Positions 16,827-25,105 of a stretch of DNA of 64,000 nucleotides are shown piece by piece (the stretch's first letter is position 1; the number at the start of each line of letters is the position of its first letter). Under the pieces are notes generated by a model. The model was given only the letters and a program-made list of their open reading frames with translations. It did not search any database and was not told the origin of the DNA. The stretch spans positions 62,001 through 126,000 of the forward strand of contig NZ_LT700192.1 of NCBI RefSeq assembly GCF_900155425.1, in the 5' to 3' direction. Made by a program: the position numbers and the translations under genes. This DNA is from Parabacteroides massiliensis (GTDB taxonomy: Bacteria > Bacteroidota > Bacteroidia > Bacteroidales > Tannerellaceae).

Positions 16827-17564
16827 ATGAATGTTTTAGCAAAGCAGGTAAATGATTACTTGAAGAAAGAGTTTGATTTGAACTTTGAGTATCATGATGA
16901 AGAAGGGGAATTTGTTTTTTCGATTGACATGGATTGTGTCTGTTTAAAGGTGAAGATTCTTTGCAGGGAAGAGGATAAGCAGGTTCTTTTATTTGCATAT
17001 TTACCCGTTAAAATACAAAAGAGTCAATATGCATCGGTGTTGCGATTTATCAATAAGATTCATATGCTTAATTATGATCCGATTTGTCTGTTGATTAACG
17101 AAGATTGTGATAAATTGATGGCACAATCAGTATTAAATGTCGGAGATGATTTCAGTATAGATCGTGAAGTATTTCGATATGCTTTTTGTCCTTTGTTGAA
17201 TGTGCTGGATAATAATTTTGTTGAGTTGATGAAAGTTCTTCCCCTTGAAAATAAAGAACAGAAGTCGGGTGACGAAATTTCAAAACTTATCTCTTTGTCA
17301 AAACAAAACGACTCGGAATCGCAATATCAATTGGCTCTTAAATATTACAAAGGTAAAGGCGTAGAGCAGGATTTTGAACAGGCGATAGAATTATTGAGAA
17401 CTTCTCTATCCAGTGGACGGGAAGCAACGGCAGATACGCTACGAGAATGTGTGGAAGATTTGTCGCAAAGGATGAAAAAGGCTTCGGATGCACAAGATTA
17501 TGAAAAGGCTGCTTATTTTCAATCGTTGATTGGAAAATGTGGTGATATATTGAAAGTGTTGTAG
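16827..17564 (+). CDS. YbjN-like domain plus Sel1-like repeat and UVR-like tail (cassette gene 4)
   Basis: 245 residues, start MNVLAKQVNDYLKKEFDLN. Residues 1-145 show the alternating beta pattern of YbjN/type III chaperone-like folds (FVFSIDMDCVCLKVKILC, LLFAYLPVKI, then a helix VLRFINKIHMLNYDPICL). Residues about 160-195 match a Sel1/TPR-like repeat (SQYQLALKYYKGKGVEQDFE). The C-terminal 40 residues resemble a UVR motif (MKKASDAQDYEKAAYFQSLI). All three suggest protein-protein binding rather than catalysis. Last gene of the cassette, followed by a terminator at 17692-17716. Confidence 0.65.
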   Translation: MNVLAKQVNDYLKKEFDLNFEYHDEEGEFVFSIDMDCVCLKVKILCREEDKQVLLFAYLPVKIQKSQYASVLRFINKIHMLNYDPICLLINEDCDKLMAQSVLNVGDDFSIDREVFRYAFCPLLNVLDNNFVELMKVLPLENKEQKSGDEISKLISLSKQNDSESQYQLALKYYKGKGVEQDFEQAIELLRTSLSSGREATADTLRECVEDLSQRMKKASDAQDYEKAAYFQSLIGKCGDILKVL

Positions 17565-17691
17565 TAATCAAAACAATAGTTCTCCCTGCAAGGGAATCAA
17601 ACTGAAACTTTTTACTCCTTTCTGAAAAAAAGTAGAAAAAAGGGCTGGAAATACCATTAGTTTATAAAAAAAGTATGTGAGAAGTGGTAGA

Positions 17692-17716
17692 AAAACATTA
17701 TTTGCTACCACTTTTT
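17692..17716 (+). terminator. Terminator of the four-gene cassette
   Basis: AAGTGGTAG (17692-17700) pairs exactly with CTACCACTT (17705-17713) and is followed by TTT. It lies about 130 nt after the last cassette gene. Confidence 0.6.
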
Positions 17717-17846
17717 ATTTGCTGTTACTGTCTGTTAATTATTTTGTAGATCAACTGATAATAGAGGAGAGTGATAGTAGTGGCAGTAAACGTGAGAAAA
17801 ACTTATAAGGGGAAGTAGACATGCTAATACTGACTATTATAAGCAC

Positions 17847-17889
17847 CTCATAATGCCCATTATTAAGGTCTAATAACAGGCATTATGAG
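17847..17889. terminator. Hairpin downstream of the NatB-type permease
   Basis: CTCATAATGCC (17847-17857) and its exact complement (17879-17889) enclose a second short pairing, TTATTA/TAATAA. It lies 14 nt beyond the permease stop on the minus strand. No T-tract follows, so it may stabilise the 3' end rather than terminate on its own. Confidence 0.4.
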
Positions 17890-17902
17890 TATGGCTTCTT
17901 GT

Positions 17903-19222
17903 CTATTTATATTTCAACCATTTGAGCATCTCTTTGATACTTGGTTTCTTGCCATACATCAGGATGCCGACGCGGTAAATTTTGGCAGAGAACCAGACGA
18001 TAAATATAGCTGTGGCAAACAACAGGGCAAACGAAAGCAGCAATTCCCATACCGGAATGTCGAACGGTAAACGGACCATCATCACGATGGGGGAGGTAAA
18101 CGGAACCATCGAACACCAGAAGGCCAACGGGCCGTCGGGATTATTCATGCTGTAGATTCCGGCATACAAGCTGAATGCCATCAAAAGCATAATCGGAGTC
18201 ATGAACTGCTGAGTGTCTTCCTGCTGTTCCAGAGCACTTCCGATAGCGGCAAATAGAGCCGCATACAATAGATAGCCTCCGATAAAATAAAGAACGAAGC
18301 AGATGCCGATCATCTTGAAGTTGATCGAATTGATGATTTCCTGCACCTGGATGCTGATCTCTGAAGAGCCGGCTGCCATATCGCCCATGCCTTGTGCCGC
18401 CATCTGTGCCGTCATCATGTCTTCAGGAGACGCGCTGCTACCGAAAAAGAAAAGGCTTCCCGACACCAGTACAGCTGTCAGGATTCCCCACAGGAATACC
18501 TGTGTCAGGCCGACGAAACCGATTCCGATGATTTTCCCCATCATCAGGTCGAACGGTTTGACCGACGAAATCATTACTTCGATGATACGGTTCGTCTTTT
18601 CTTCCATTACTCCCTGCATGACCATCGCACCGTATATGATGATAAACATATAGATGATGAAAGTCAATATCATTCCTAAGATAGAGGCGACTTCGGCCGA
18701 AGTGCTTTTCTCACTTCCGTCTTCATCCCATTTGATGGTCTTGATATTGAAATTGATCTTACTGTCCTCAATGATCTGTTTCAAGTTGTCGATGTTGTAA
18801 GAGGCGAGTTTCTCGTCTTTCAAATATTCGGACAGTGTTTTGTCGATCGTGGTTTTCAAGCCCATTGGTATTTGCTTCTGCGAATAGAGCGTTGCAGCGG
18901 TCGGATTTTGCAACAGATCGTCTGTGATATTCAGGAATGCGAATATTTCCTTATCCGGATTTTTGCGGTATTCTTCCAGGCTGGAGCCTTTTTCGGTGAT
19001 GAAGGTGTATTCTTCCGTATCTTGGAACAGCGGAGCGTATTTGCCTGTCGTGTCGATAATCGCAATCTGCTTGGCATCGTCTCCTTTGATGGTCGACAGC
19101 CAGAGCGGGACGAATACGAGGGCGGCAAACAAGAACGGCGTAAGGAAAGTCAGCAACAGAAACGATTTTTTGCTGACACGGCGAAGGTATTCTCTTTTTA
19201 TTATAAGTCCTATCTTATTCAT
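17903..19222 (-). CDS. ABC-2 type transporter permease (NatB-like)
   Basis: 439-residue inner-membrane permease. An N-terminal helix (about residues 21-43) is followed by a long extracytoplasmic domain (about 45-180) and a cluster of five or six helices in the C-terminal half (ILTFIIYMFIIIYGAMVMQG, then ITAVLVSG-like, LLYAALFAAIG, LLSFALLFATAIFIVW). This layout matches NatB, the Na+-exporting ABC-2 family. Its ATG overlaps the stop of the ATPase gene by 4 bp (19219-19222). The substrate cannot be read from sequence. Confidence 0.85.
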   Translation of the reverse strand: MNKIGLIIKREYLRRVSKKSFLLLTFLTPFLFAALVFVPLWLSTIKGDDAKQIAIIDTTGKYAPLFQDTEEYTFITEKGSSLEEYRKNPDKEIFAFLNITDDLLQNPTAATLYSQKQIPMGLKTTIDKTLSEYLKDEKLASYNIDNLKQIIEDSKINFNIKTIKWDEDGSEKSTSAEVASILGMILTFIIYMFIIIYGAMVMQGVMEEKTNRIIEVMISSVKPFDLMMGKIIGIGFVGLTQVFLWGILTAVLVSGSLFFFGSSASPEDMMTAQMAAQGMGDMAAGSSEISIQVQEIINSINFKMIGICFVLYFIGGYLLYAALFAAIGSALEQQEDTQQFMTPIMLLMAFSLYAGIYSMNNPDGPLAFWCSMVPFTSPIVMMVRLPFDIPVWELLLSFALLFATAIFIVWFSAKIYRVGILMYGKKPSIKEMLKWLKYK

Positions 19223-20145
19223 GCTTGCGTAGTATTTGTACCGGAGACGGTGTTAATAAATATGTCGTTCATCGAAGGGATCTCTTCCGTGAAAGAGATG
19301 ATTTCGGTCTGTCCGGCCAATGCGGAGAGGAGGGCGGAGTTGGTAATGCCCGGCTCTTTGTGGATGCGTACTTCACTTGTTCCGGCCAGATTTTTTTCTG
19401 TCAGCAGGCTGAACATTTCCGGGATGAGCTGCAGTTTCCCTGATTCGGAATGGAAGCGGATGGTGAAATTGTTTGTCCGGAAACGGTTTTTCACTTCTGT
19501 CACATTACCGGAAAGCACAACCTGCGAACGGTTGATCAAGGCTATATTGTCACAAATCTCTTCGACGGACGACATGTTGTGTGTTGAAAAGATGATCGTG
19601 TGTCCGGCATCTTTCAGTTCGAGGATTTCTTTTTTCAGCAGTTCGGCATTCACGGGGTCGAATCCGCTGAACGGTTCGTCGAAGATCAGAAGTTTCGGTT
19701 CGTGGATGATGGTGATGATGAACTGTACTTTCTGCTGCATTCCTTTGGACAACTCTTCCAGTTTCTTGTTCCACCAAGGCATGATGTCGAATTTTTCAAA
19801 CCAGCGCATTAACCGTGTGCGGGCTTCCTGGTAGGAGAGCCCTTTGAGTTGCGCCAGGTAGATGGCCTGCTCGCCGACTTTCATTTTTTTATACAGGCCG
19901 CGTTCTTCCGGCAAGTAACCGATCTGGTAGATATCTTCCGGTTGAAACTCACGTCCGTTAAAACGGATAAGGCCGCTGTCGGGGGCTGTGATGCGGTTGA
20001 TGATACGGATCAGTGTGGTTTTGCCGGCTCCGTTCGGTCCCAATAACCCGAAGACTTTCCCCTCGGGGACCTGGATGCTGACTTTGTTAAGGGCGAGGTG
20101 GTTGGCATATTGCTTTACCACGTCTTCCGTTTCTAAAAAATTCAT
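19219..20145 (-). CDS. ABC transporter ATP-binding protein (NatA-like)
   Basis: 308 residues from MNFLETEDVV at 20145; an ATG at 20151 that overlaps the dnaG stop (TAATG) would add two residues. Walker A GPNGAGKTTL (about residue 37), signature LSKGMQQKV (about 133) and Walker B LLIFDEPFSGFD (about 153) are intact. An extra C-terminal domain follows the ATPase core (about 215-308), as in NatA/CcmA relatives. It drives the overlapping permease gene. It lies in one minus-strand unit with dnaG. Confidence 0.9.
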   Translation of the reverse strand: MNFLETEDVVKQYANHLALNKVSIQVPEGKVFGLLGPNGAGKTTLIRIINRITAPDSGLIRFNGREFQPEDIYQIGYLPEERGLYKKMKVGEQAIYLAQLKGLSYQEARTRLMRWFEKFDIMPWWNKKLEELSKGMQQKVQFIITIIHEPKLLIFDEPFSGFDPVNAELLKKEILELKDAGHTIIFSTHNMSSVEEICDNIALINRSQVVLSGNVTEVKNRFRTNNFTIRFHSESGKLQLIPEMFSLLTEKNLAGTSEVRIHKEPGITNSALLSALAGQTEIISFTEEIPSMNDIFINTVSGTNTTQA

Positions 20146-20150
20146 AGGCA

Positions 20151-22277
20151 TTACATTTTTAATATTATTCTTTCTCCCAATTCTTTACTCAATACATTCT
20201 TTATTTCGTTCAGGCGCGTGAGTTTTTTCATCAACTCGAAAACCTGATCCATGTCTTTGTTGTTTTGCAGGCTCTTGATCTGTGCCTGTATCTCTTTGAT
20301 CTGCGAGAGAATATAGGCATCTTTGAATGCATACAGTTCTCGGATTATCAACTGGTCGAGTTTGTCTTCTTCTTGTTCCAGTTCCCGATATTTGGTGTGA
20401 TACTTGCTAAGCTGATATTTTTCGCTGATCAGGTTGGCGGCAAGGCGGCTCACGTTCGGATCGGGATGGGCGAGGAAATAGCGGTTCGCGATGAATCCTT
20501 CGGACTGGCAACGGTCGGCCGCTTCGTCCATCATACTCTTGAAGAGCGGAGTATAGAAGGTCAGGTCATCGCGTTCCAGTTCGGAACGGATATATTCGGA
20601 AACGCGGATCACGACTTCCTCGTTTGTTTCTTCGTCCGTATATTGGAACAGGATGCGCTCGCCATAGCGCACGATATACCGCAACAGGGCAACTTCGTAG
20701 GCCTCATAGGGCGAACGCCTCGGCTCGACCGGGATGTTGGCCGGCGGTGTGAAAGGAGCGGGCGGCGGCATGCTTCCGTCTCCTGCTCCGGGTCCGTATT
20801 CTTCCGGTGGTGGAGGCGGAATCATATCGGCGGGAGGTAGAAGGCCTTCTTGCGGTTGTTCAGCCGGGATTTCTTCCGGATAAGGTTGATAGCCGGGGAT
20901 ATCCGGATATTCGGGAATACTTGACGGGACAGCCGGTGCGGAGGGTGGCGATACTTTGGCTTGCCTTTCTTCCTTGTTGAGACGGATTTTGTTTACTTCG
21001 TTCAACAGGATCATCTCGTCTATTTCCATCATCGCGCTGCATTCCCGGATATAAAGGGAACGGGCTATATTGTCGGGGATAATGGCCACCGTCCGGATAA
21101 TATCGGAGATCAATGCCGACCGTTTGATCGGGTCCGTTCCTGCATCGTCCAATAGCAGGCGCGTTTTGAAACGGATGAAATCGGTCTCGTTCTGCCTGAT
21201 AAACTCGGCAAACTGGCTTGCGTTGTGCTTGCGGGCAAAGGAGTCGGGGTCTTCTCCGTCCGGAAGAAGCACCACTTTCACGTTCATGCCGTCTTCCAGC
21301 AGCAGGTCGATACCGCGCAAGGCTGCTTTGATGCCGGCCGCATCGCCGTCGTACAAGACCGTGATATTATTGGTGAAACGGTGTATCAGGCGAATCTGTC
21401 CTTGCGTGAGGGCCGTACCCGACGAAGCGACTACGTTTTCGACTCCTGCCTGGTGCATGGAGATCACGTCCGTATAGCCTTCCACCAAGAAGCAGCGGTC
21501 TGCCTTTACGATCGCCTGTTTGGCGAAATAGATTCCGTAAAGCTCGTTGCTCTTATGATAAATCTCGCTTTCGGGCGAGTTGACATATTTGGCCGTCTTT
21601 TCGTCTTTCTTCAGTACGCGTCCTCCGAAAGCGACGACTTTCCCACTGAGTGAATGGACCGGAAAAATGACACGCCCGCGGAAACGGTCGTTTACTCCGC
21701 CGTTATCGTAGGCGATCACCAAACCTGTCTTTTCGAGAAATTCCTTTTTGTAACCGCTTTTTATTGCCGCTTTATACAGGGCGTCCCGTTGGTCGAGGCT
21801 GTAGCCTAACTGGAATTTGCGAATGGTATCTTCCCGGAAACCACGTTCGGCAAAGTAGCGTAGGCCGGCGGTCTTGCCTTCCTGATGTTCGTAGAGCTGG
21901 GTGGTGAAGTATTTTTGCGCCCAGCTATTGACGATCAGCATACTTTCGCGGTTGCTGCGTACTTGCTTTTCGCGTTCCGACAGTTCCCGTTCCTGTATTT
22001 CAATGTTGTATTTCTTGGCAAGATAGCGAAGAGCGTCATAATAAGAAAGCTGTTCGTGCTTCATGATGAAGTGAACAGCCGTACCTCCTTCGCCGCAGGC
22101 AAAGCATTTACAGATATTCTTTGCCGGCGACACGTAGAAAGAGGGCGACTTGTCGCTATGGAAAGGGCATAATCCTACATAGTTTATACCTCGTTTCCGG
22201 AGGGTGACGAATTCGGAAACAACGTCTACAATGTTTGCTGCATCCAGTATCCGGTCTATGGTAGGTTGATCGATCAT
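20151..22277 (-). CDS. dnaG: DNA primase
   Basis: Synthesises RNA primers for replication. It has 708 residues. The CHC2 zinc ribbon (CPFHSDKSPSF, then CKCFACGEGG) spans about 38-66. The TOPRIM core has VEGYTDVISM near 265 and the DGDAAG acidic motif near 313. A proline-rich linker (about 445-520, PPPPPEEYGPG) precedes the C-terminal DnaB-binding helical domain. First gene of the unit, with a TACCTTTG promoter box 24 nt upstream. Confidence 0.97.
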   Translation of the reverse strand: MIDQPTIDRILDAANIVDVVSEFVTLRKRGINYVGLCPFHSDKSPSFYVSPAKNICKCFACGEGGTAVHFIMKHEQLSYYDALRYLAKKYNIEIQERELSEREKQVRSNRESMLIVNSWAQKYFTTQLYEHQEGKTAGLRYFAERGFREDTIRKFQLGYSLDQRDALYKAAIKSGYKKEFLEKTGLVIAYDNGGVNDRFRGRVIFPVHSLSGKVVAFGGRVLKKDEKTAKYVNSPESEIYHKSNELYGIYFAKQAIVKADRCFLVEGYTDVISMHQAGVENVVASSGTALTQGQIRLIHRFTNNITVLYDGDAAGIKAALRGIDLLLEDGMNVKVVLLPDGEDPDSFARKHNASQFAEFIRQNETDFIRFKTRLLLDDAGTDPIKRSALISDIIRTVAIIPDNIARSLYIRECSAMMEIDEMILLNEVNKIRLNKEERQAKVSPPSAPAVPSSIPEYPDIPGYQPYPEEIPAEQPQEGLLPPADMIPPPPPEEYGPGAGDGSMPPPAPFTPPANIPVEPRRSPYEAYEVALLRYIVRYGERILFQYTDEETNEEVVIRVSEYIRSELERDDLTFYTPLFKSMMDEAADRCQSEGFIANRYFLAHPDPNVSRLAANLISEKYQLSKYHTKYRELEQEEDKLDQLIIRELYAFKDAYILSQIKEIQAQIKSLQNNKDMDQVFELMKKLTRLNEIKNVLSKELGERIILKM

Positions 22278-22300
22278 TCAGTTATCTTCTTTATTACTTG

Positions 22301-22308
22301 CAAAGGTA
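22301..22308 (-). promoter_or_regulatory. Promoter -7 box TACCTTTG for dnaG-NatA-NatB
   Basis: Minus strand TACCTTTG matches TAnnTTTG, 24 nt before the dnaG ATG. Confidence 0.55.
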
Positions 22309-22358
22309 AAAAGATTTATGATTTTTGACTTATACAATGGTCGTCTGTTTTCTACCGG

Positions 22359-24518
22359 TTATTCTTCAATCTCCATCTCATCCAACAAATATCCCGCTCC
22401 TGCATATTTGTCTATCAGGAAGAGGACGTAGCGGATGTCGACTATGATGCTGCGCTGGTAGTCGGGAAGATACTGGATGTCGCCGCCGACTCCTTCCCAG
22501 TTGCGGTCGAAATTGATGCCGATCAGTTCGCCGTTCGCGTTCATCACTGGGCTGCCGGAGTTTCCACCGGTCGAATGAGTGGTTGCACTGAAAGCAACCG
22601 GCATTTTTCCGTTGGAAGCCTTGTAGCGTCCGAAATCTTTGGCGGCATACAACTCTTTCAGGCGGGCGGGCACTACGAATTCCCAATTGGTGGAATCTTC
22701 TTTTTCCATCACACCGTCCAGTGTTGTCTGGTGGCCATAGTAGTCGCAATCGCGCGGACTGTACCCTTTTACTTGTCCGTAAGTGAGGCGCAGGGTAAAG
22801 TTTGCATCGGGGAAATTGGCACGGTCGCCGTACATGGCCAACAAGCCTTTTACATAGTTGCGGTGAGCCATTGCATATCCATCCTCAAATTCTTTTAACG
22901 CATTCTTCAAATTTGTCTCCTCCGTACGGACAGATTTGGCGAAAAGAATCATCGGGTCGTTTTCCAACGCTTTGACAGACGGGCGGGAAAGGAATTTGTT
23001 GAAATTATCTTCACTGCCGAAAATGGATTCCTCGAACAGATAGTCGACGAACCGGTCCGTGTCTCCCTTGAACTTCTTGTCGATCTGTGTGAAATAGGCC
23101 GGTTGCGCTTTCGGATCGACCTGGCTGCGGTATTCTTTCAGCATCACTTTGGCGATTTTCTTGTCTACGTCGGCCGAGTAATTGCTGTTGGCAAACCCAT
23201 GATAAGCCCGTTCCAACAGCCGGAGCTGTTCCTGCTGCGCTTTTTTGTCTTTTCCTTTCAAGGCTTCTATGACTGCATCCGTTTGAGTCGGCACACTTGT
23301 GAACTCGATTCCTCGCAGGATCGCTTCGTCCAGCATCCAACTGCGGAAACGCAGGTCTTTGCGGTCTGATACGATCTGTTCGAGCGCCATCAGGGCGTCG
23401 GGATAGCTCGGTTCGCACATTTTGTTGGACCAGGCGATCAGTTTGTCCTGTTCTTCCTTTTTCACTTGTTCGAAATTGCGCTTTTTAATGGCCCAGTTGC
23501 TGCCGATCGCGTTTTTGTATGCATTTGTCGAGCCTGCATATTTGCTGGCGTACTGGATCCGGACAGCCGGGTCTTTCAACATCTCGTCCAGCATGACTTT
23601 CTGGCGCAAGTCGCGGATGTGGATGCGGACCGTGTTGTCGATGTCGCGGCGTTCCGCCACCTCCCAGGATGTGTAGTATTTATTGGTACGGCCGGGAAAT
23701 CCCATCATCATGGCATAGTCGTTTTCCTGGACGCCTTTCAATGAAATCTTGAACCAGCGTTTCGGGCGAAGCGGAACATTCTTGTCAGAGTAGGGGGCCG
23801 GATTGCCGTTTGCATCGGCATAGACACGGAAGACGGAGAAGTCGCCCGTATGGCGCGGCCACATCCAGTTGTCGGTGTCTGCGCCGAACTTCCCGATCGA
23901 CGAGGGAGGAGCTCCTACCAGGCGGACATCGGAATAGATTTTCTTTGTGAACATGAAATACTGGTTGCCACCGTAGAACGCCTTAATCTCGACTTCCGTG
24001 CCCGGATTGTCCTGCAGGAACTTTTCTCCGGCTTTTGCTTTAGCCAGCCCGTTCAGAAATTTAGGAGAGAGGAAGTTCATACTGTTGGGATCGGTGTCTT
24101 TTTCCAGTTCCTTTTTCACATAGTCGGTCACATCCTCTATTTTGTCGATGAAAGTGACGGTCATGCCGGGATTCGGAAGTTCCTGTTCGCGCGACATAGC
24201 CCAAAAGCCGTCTGTCAGGTAGTCATGTTCCAGCGTGCTGTGGCGTTGGATGCAACTGTAGCCGCAATGGTGGTTGGTCAGGAGCAGGCCTTCCGGCGAA
24301 ACGATTTCGCCCGTACAGCCGCCTCCGAATATGACAACGGCATCTTTCAAGGAAGCCGAGTCGGGGCTGTAGATATCGTAATCCTGCAATTTGAGTCCTA
24401 AGGCTTGCATTTCCGGAAACTTTTGTCCTTTCAGCAAAGGCAGCAACCACATGCCTTCATCGGCTACTGCCGGTAGCGACAGGATGGCTGCCGCGAGGGA
24501 GATGATGAGTCTCTTCAT
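22359..24518 (-). CDS. dpp11: S46 dipeptidyl-peptidase, DPP11 type (Asp/Glu-specific)
   Basis: A periplasmic serine exopeptidase that removes dipeptides from peptide N-termini. The 719-residue precursor has a signal peptide (MKRLIISLAAAILSLPAVA), and the mature end DEGMWLL matches DPP7/DPP11. The catalytic His is His84 (TNHHCGY) and the nucleophile Ser654 (GGNSGSPV). The specificity residue 18 positions after the serine is Arg672 (NFDRNWEG). In Porphyromonas DPP11 Ser655/Arg673 gives Asp/Glu preference at P1, while DPP7 has Gly. This points to DPP11 rather than DPP7. It likely feeds acidic dipeptides to amino-acid fermentation. Confidence 0.93.
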   Translation of the reverse strand: MKRLIISLAAAILSLPAVADEGMWLLPLLKGQKFPEMQALGLKLQDYDIYSPDSASLKDAVVIFGGGCTGEIVSPEGLLLTNHHCGYSCIQRHSTLEHDYLTDGFWAMSREQELPNPGMTVTFIDKIEDVTDYVKKELEKDTDPNSMNFLSPKFLNGLAKAKAGEKFLQDNPGTEVEIKAFYGGNQYFMFTKKIYSDVRLVGAPPSSIGKFGADTDNWMWPRHTGDFSVFRVYADANGNPAPYSDKNVPLRPKRWFKISLKGVQENDYAMMMGFPGRTNKYYTSWEVAERRDIDNTVRIHIRDLRQKVMLDEMLKDPAVRIQYASKYAGSTNAYKNAIGSNWAIKKRNFEQVKKEEQDKLIAWSNKMCEPSYPDALMALEQIVSDRKDLRFRSWMLDEAILRGIEFTSVPTQTDAVIEALKGKDKKAQQEQLRLLERAYHGFANSNYSADVDKKIAKVMLKEYRSQVDPKAQPAYFTQIDKKFKGDTDRFVDYLFEESIFGSEDNFNKFLSRPSVKALENDPMILFAKSVRTEETNLKNALKEFEDGYAMAHRNYVKGLLAMYGDRANFPDANFTLRLTYGQVKGYSPRDCDYYGHQTTLDGVMEKEDSTNWEFVVPARLKELYAAKDFGRYKASNGKMPVAFSATTHSTGGNSGSPVMNANGELIGINFDRNWEGVGGDIQYLPDYQRSIIVDIRYVLFLIDKYAGAGYLLDEMEIEE

Positions 24519-24529
24519 TGATTTATTAT

Positions 24530-24621
24530 TTATGAATTATGATTTATGATTTTTCAGATTTATGATTTCAGGTTTATGGCTTTATCTTCTTCATAAATCA
24601 TAAATCTGAAATCATAAATCT
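24530..24621. repeat. AT-rich inverted repeat array (ATTTATGATTT words)
   Basis: Left words AATTATGATTTATGATTT and AGATTTATGATTTCA (24556-24570) face the exact complement of the latter, TGAAATCATAAATCT (24607-24621), and a further ATAAATCATAAAT. It fills the gap between the CYTH gene and the S46 peptidase gene and overlaps the last codons of the CYTH gene. A shorter relative, AATCATAAATCATAAATTA, precedes the HlyD gene near 39203. Confidence 0.7.
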
Positions 24622-25088
24622 CACCATTGTTTATACGGGCGTTTTGTCAACATCGAGTTGTAGTAACGACGATCTCCGCTGACCTCCTGTCCGATCCAGT
24701 CGGGTCGTTCAAAAGGTTCGTCCTCGGAAGCCAATTCGATTTCTGCTAAGACCAATCCTTCATTGTCGCCATGGAAGACGTCGACTTCCCAGGTGTGTTT
24801 CCCGACAGGAACCAGATTGCGCACTTTGTCGATGGCTCCGGGTTCGCACAGTTTCAGCAGCTCTTCCGCATCCGCCAATGGTATCTTTTGTTCGAACTCG
24901 TAGCGGCTCAACCCTTTTTCGTCCGATGCGCCCTTGATCGTGAGGAATCCTTCTTCGCCCCGGATACGTATCCGCACCGTCCGTCCGGGTTGTGAGCAGA
25001 TATACCCTTGCACGATACGTTGTGCAGAGGTTACTTGCCGGCTGAAGTCGCCTTTCACAAGAAATTTTCTTTCTATTTCAGTTGCCAT
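24621..25088 (-). CDS. CYTH-domain protein (triphosphate tunnel metalloenzyme family)
   Basis: 155 residues. It opens with the family hallmark EIERKFLVKG, followed by alternating charged beta strands that line the tunnel (RTVRIRIRGEEGFLTIKG, YEFEQKIPLADAEELL, HTWEVDVFHGDNEGLVLAEIEL). Family members hydrolyse inorganic triphosphate or, rarely, make cAMP; a phosphatase role is the likelier one for short bacterial forms. It lies 17 nt after the DUF2027/Smr gene in the same direction. Confidence 0.9.
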   Translation of the reverse strand: MATEIERKFLVKGDFSRQVTSAQRIVQGYICSQPGRTVRIRIRGEEGFLTIKGASDEKGLSRYEFEQKIPLADAEELLKLCEPGAIDKVRNLVPVGKHTWEVDVFHGDNEGLVLAEIELASEDEPFERPDWIGQEVSGDRRYYNSMLTKRPYKQW

Positions 25089-25105
25089 AAGGGATACTTG
25101 ACAAT

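Larger units (their letters stand above)
17565..17902. other. 338-bp spacer at the right edge of the island
   Basis: There is no gene here. It holds the terminator at 17692-17716 and a hairpin at 17847-17889; the rest is AT-rich and shows nothing I can name. Confidence 0.6.
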
